Of a stretch of 64,000 bases of DNA, positions 60,665 through 64,000 are shown piece after piece; positions within the stretch are counted from its first letter, which is position 1, and each line of letters opens with the position of its first letter. The notes beneath the pieces were generated by a model, which was given only the letters and a program-made list of their open reading frames with translations, was not told the DNA's origin and made no database searches. Source of the DNA: Eutreptiella sp. 'Long Island Sound 2002' (Eukaryota; Euglenozoa; Euglenophyceae; Eutreptiales; Eutreptiaceae); the NCBI GenBank assembly GCA_964036045.1, contig OZ038383.1, positions 5,442,430 through 5,506,429 of the forward strand, read 5' to 3'. The position numbers and the translations under genes are program-made.

Positions 60665-60713
60665 GGAGTTAACGATTGTCGTCCTGAAATCTCGCCCCTT
60701 GAGTTAACACTTT
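60665..60713 (-). repeat. Right terminal inverted repeat of the inverted-repeat-bounded unit
   Basis: GGAGTTAACGATTGTCGTCC ... CTCGCCCCTTGAGTTAAC, reverse complement of 59082-59128. Confidence 0.75.
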
Positions 60714-60717
60714 TAGG

Positions 60718-60821
60718 TAATCGTTCAGAGTTAAAGCTTATCGTCCTGAAATCTCGGCCCGTTCGCTTCGCTCCTACAGGGCCGAGATTTCAGGACGATA
60801 AGCGTTAACACTGAACGATTA
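60718..60821. repeat. 104-bp fold-back palindrome
   Basis: Two 43-nt arms (60718-60760 and 60779-60821) around an 18-nt loop, with only about two mismatches. The arms contain the same TATCGTCCTGAAATCTCG core as the neighbouring terminal repeats. It could fold as a strong hairpin. Confidence 0.8.
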
Positions 60822-60832
60822 TGTAATAAAAA

Positions 60833-62082
60833 TTGAAATTGCTCAATCCAAATCTCACTTTTCGACTGGTGGTTGGGCTCTTTAGGCAGAACAGGTGCAC
60901 GACATGCAAGGCCAAAAGAAACCACAACAACTGTTTCTGTGAAAGCAGTGCAAGTGAATGTTACTTCCCTAGCGTGTTTGGGCGTGTACTTAGTCTGTTT
61001 TTCACATACAATACATGTGCGTGCACCTTGTGTGGGTACCACCATAAGGATGTTGTTCAAATTAACCCAAAACCACAAGCACTCATCAAGTGAACATGAA
61101 TTCTATAAGCTGCAGAGTAAGCAAAATGGCGCTTTTCGTGTTTCGGCGGCGGTCAAAATTACGTGACATACAACACAAATCATATGGACACAAGCAAGAG
61201 CAAATGCCTCAAGTGGGCCTAGACATGTGGGCCCATTTGGTGTCCTTTGCTGTATTTATGAGCCTAATTGCTTCACGGTGTAGGGGTGGTGGCCTCAAAT
61301 GCCTGTCTCATGCAAGGGGCCCCAGAGTAGTAGTCCATAAAGCGAAGCGGAATGAAACACTTGTGCTATGAAACATGAGAAGAAGATATAAGTAGGTGCA
61401 ACATTTCCGAAGCGCAGCTCAAGGACTTTGTTAATGTATTCGATTTTGCTATGATGCTGGTTGGCACGGCAAAGCGAGGCAACACGCAGGCTTATCAAAG
61501 TGACATACAAACCAAGCCGACTCTTCAGCAGGCAATGTTACGCAAGCATACACAAAGCGGGAAATCGGCTTGCGCCCATAACACAACTCTGTGGACGAGT
61601 GAGACTACACTTTGCAGCGGAAGCAGTTGCATGTTGTACCACCCCAAGACTTGAAAAACAAATGAAGGGCAGATGGACGATTCACGTCGTAATGGAAATG
61701 GCACAGCTCAGTTAAAAGGCGGATGTCACATGGTGCTAATGACTATTCTTCCGGAAAATTCAATCCAAGAATCTTGAACATGCAGAAGAGAACAATCTGG
61801 CAATGTCAACTGCAGACGATGTTGAATTTCAAAGAAACTTTCGTAGCAACATAACAGGATTTGCTCATGTGACGGTTAAAGCCGAGCTGCAAAACCACCT
61901 TTTCATGGTAATGCTTGTGTCGCCGGTACGGATCTGTCTACGTGACCGCCGCAGAATTCCTGCATGCTCACTGGGTACGTTTGCGTTCTCTGGTGCATGC
62001 GGTGGCATCGAACGGTGTAAAACATGCTTCAACTGCGATCTATAAGTATCGGGGTTACCCTGCCGCCATGTGCGAGGCCAGG
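60833..62082. other. Intergenic, no gene recognised
   Basis: Only short frames without recognisable domains were found on either strand. Confidence 0.45.
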
Positions 62083-62437
62083 GGAGATCTCGCAGTTGAA
62101 CTGTTGCTCAATTTTGGGATATTTTCTCTATCTCATCTACAGAGTTGAACTGTTGCTCCATTTTGGGATATTTTCTCTGGAGGATCTCGCAGTTGAACTG
62201 TTGCTCGATTTTGGGATATTTTCTCTGTCTCATCTACGCAGTTGAACTGTTGCTCCATTTTGGGATATTTTCTCTAGAGGATCTCGCAGTTGAACTGTTG
62301 CTTAATTTTGGGATATTTTCTCTATCTCATCCACGCAGTTGAACTGTTGCTCAATCTTGGGATATTTTCTCTATCTCATCCACGCAGTTTGGACTGCTGC
62401 TCGATTTTGGGATATTTTCTGTATCTCATCTACGGTC
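62083..62437 (+). repeat. Minisatellite of seven 48/49-bp units with alternating variants
   Basis: The core GTTGAACTGTTGCTC followed by TTTTGGGATATTTTCTCT starts at 62095, 62144, 62192, 62241, 62289, 62338 and about 62387. Two joining variants, ATCTCATCTACGCA and GGAGGATCTCGCA, alternate for the first five units, giving a dimeric period near 97 bp. The last two units use only the first variant. Open frames across it are repeat-driven. Confidence 0.85.
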
Positions 62438-64000
62438 CTTAATTTGACGCTTGGCACGGCTTGGCATCAAAAGGTGAGCCCTGTGAGTTTATTTGCGCAA
62501 GAGCAAAAGAGCACCTTCGCACGTTTTGTGCACACTACTTGGATGACGTTTCTTGATTGGCGGACACAATAGAAGCATGCATAATGGAAAGGCCATGGAC
62601 TTTGCACCCATTTGGTTCACAAAGGTTAATGGTAAGGTAAATGGTCCGTATGACGCATCAATAGAAAAAAAATGGATATCCCGTTGAATTGCTTGTGTGG
62701 CGCACAGCCGAGTCCACACATTGGAGATTCGAAGGCTTCAAAAGGTTGGGACCAATGCCTCTGTGCGCTCGCATGCGAAAAACAGTCAACGTGCCGCACC
62801 ACCACCACTAATCCACAAAGCTAAAAACCATACACCAAATGAGGCTATTGCATCCGAGGTGGGAGAACTAACAACAAGGGGCGTGATTTTCGCTCCGAGA
62901 TAGAGTTACATTAATGGAGGGGGGGGGTAATCTTCACACCTAAAACACAGCTGTTCCTTGTGTTGACTTGTGCTTTGTGTTGTGGAATGTTCAACTGCAT
63001 GTACAAGGGTATTATGTTGTGACATGAGATTTGCACATTTGCTCTCATCGTTAAAACATGGTTCTTGACTTCTTGTTGTGTTGTGTTGTGTAATTTCCGC
63101 CTCGCAAAATGGATTGTGTTAACACGTGTTGCCAAGGGGTGGTGTAATTTTCAGGTGGCCGTCACATAGCGGTGTTAACACGCCACATCTCCGTGGCCAC
63201 ACATCATCCCCATGGGAATATGGGATGGTCCCACAAAGATTGTGGGTCACTCCTGCGGTATATCCTGTGGAAGGAATGCGACGCTATGTCATTAGAATGG
63301 ACAAAGAGCCAAATCGAGGGTTGGGCAGCGGTTGGCTTGGGCATGTTGTTTCCCACGGGGTAAAGAATTCGAGGTTTACAATTTAATTGGTCGTTGTGAC
63401 TTGATTGGGCAATGGACAATTGGTAGGGGTTCTGCGTTCGCGATCCATGATGCGATCCATTCTGCATTCATGATGGGAAGGGGACGGGTTACCACCGCCC
63501 TGTTCCGTTAAGACCCATTTTAGTATCCGATGTCAGGTTTGGTCATGCAGATGATGTAAGGAAGTTGGGCCAACACAAGATCAAGAAACCCTTGCAAGTA
63601 TTGGAATTTGCACTACGGGTACGGGTAGGGCATGTAATTGGGTGAACACGATGAGAACTTTGAGGCGCCCACATAATGGCAAAGTGGCTTCATCCCTTGC
63701 CCTCTTGGGGGTTGCGAACGCTGAGCACAAGGACAAAATCAGAAATGGTTGATTCAACCGTGCCATCTCGGTTGTCGGTTTGTCGGTTGGGTTCGTTATG
63801 CCGGCCCATGCGTCGCGGACAGCAATTTTTTGTGCATCAAGAACTTTGTTGTGGATCGGCAATGTCTATCTCTTATGCCATCAATTGCCTTGGTCGTGCG
63901 CCTTTCCCGTGGACATGCGTTCGTGTTACTACCCCCCCCCGAAAGTAGACCTAGGTTCTCGGCGTACGTCCTCGCTTCGGCTAGGCCTTGGAATGCAATG
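62438..64000. other. Intergenic, no gene recognised
   Basis: Short frames only. A G9 run near 62920 and a C10 run near 63932 are present. Nothing was identified. Confidence 0.4.

Overview
The window is eukaryotic nuclear DNA dominated by LTR retrotransposons. The evidence is several chromodomain-type Ty3/gypsy elements, a hAT-type non-autonomous DNA element, intron-like signals and a BED zinc finger. I cannot place the species. Very large LTRs (2.4 and 3.0 kb), long coiled-coil Gag proteins and dense nesting suggest a large, repeat-rich genome, perhaps an alga or other protist, but this is a guess. No bacterial-style operons, rRNA genes, complete tRNA genes or CRISPR arrays were seen.

Layout. 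Positions 1-3933 hold element A: its 3' LTR (cut by the window edge), an integrase-chromodomain ORF, protease, zinc knuckles and a gag remnant, all on the minus strand. From 3934 to 5254 its 5' half is replaced by unrelated DNA. Positions 5255-55030 are a nest of four LTR retrotransposons. Outermost is B, a sister copy of A (LTRs 5255-5738 and 54547-55030, minus). B is split by D (LTRs 7701-7918 and 49393-49614, minus). D is split by a hAT-like element (9804-11026, with a perfect 8-bp target duplication) and by E (LTRs 11084-13448 and 38902-41266, plus). E is split inside gag by F (LTRs 15652-18618 and 29652-32618, minus). Matching the broken ends across the inserts recovers the original reading frames at each level.

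Coding content. D carries coiled-coil and capsid-type gag ORFs, three zinc knuckles, a protease, a dUTPase, reverse transcriptase, RNase H and integrase with chromodomain. F has two long open frames (1462 aa Gag and 1575 aa Pol), but Pol has an in-frame deletion of about 68 residues that removes RT motifs A and B. A and B keep gag, protease and integrase but lack RT and nearly all of RNase H. E has gag, protease, RT, RNase H and integrase with one nonsense codon and one frameshift. In all four families Gag and the protease/Pol region lie in the same frame, separated by a single stop codon. B, D and E share the primer-binding start TGGTAGCAG.

The right flank (55031-64000) is mostly non-coding. 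It holds an 87-aa Cys/coiled-coil/basic ORF near intron-like signals, a 254-bp repeat shared with 4802-5055, a broken BED-finger gene, an inverted-repeat-bounded unit with a 405-aa ORF of unknown function, a 104-bp fold-back palindrome and a two-variant 48/49-bp minisatellite. The most notable signals are recurrent RT loss in elements that keep Gag and integrase, the shared in-frame stop architecture, and the greater LTR divergence of the innermost element than of its host.
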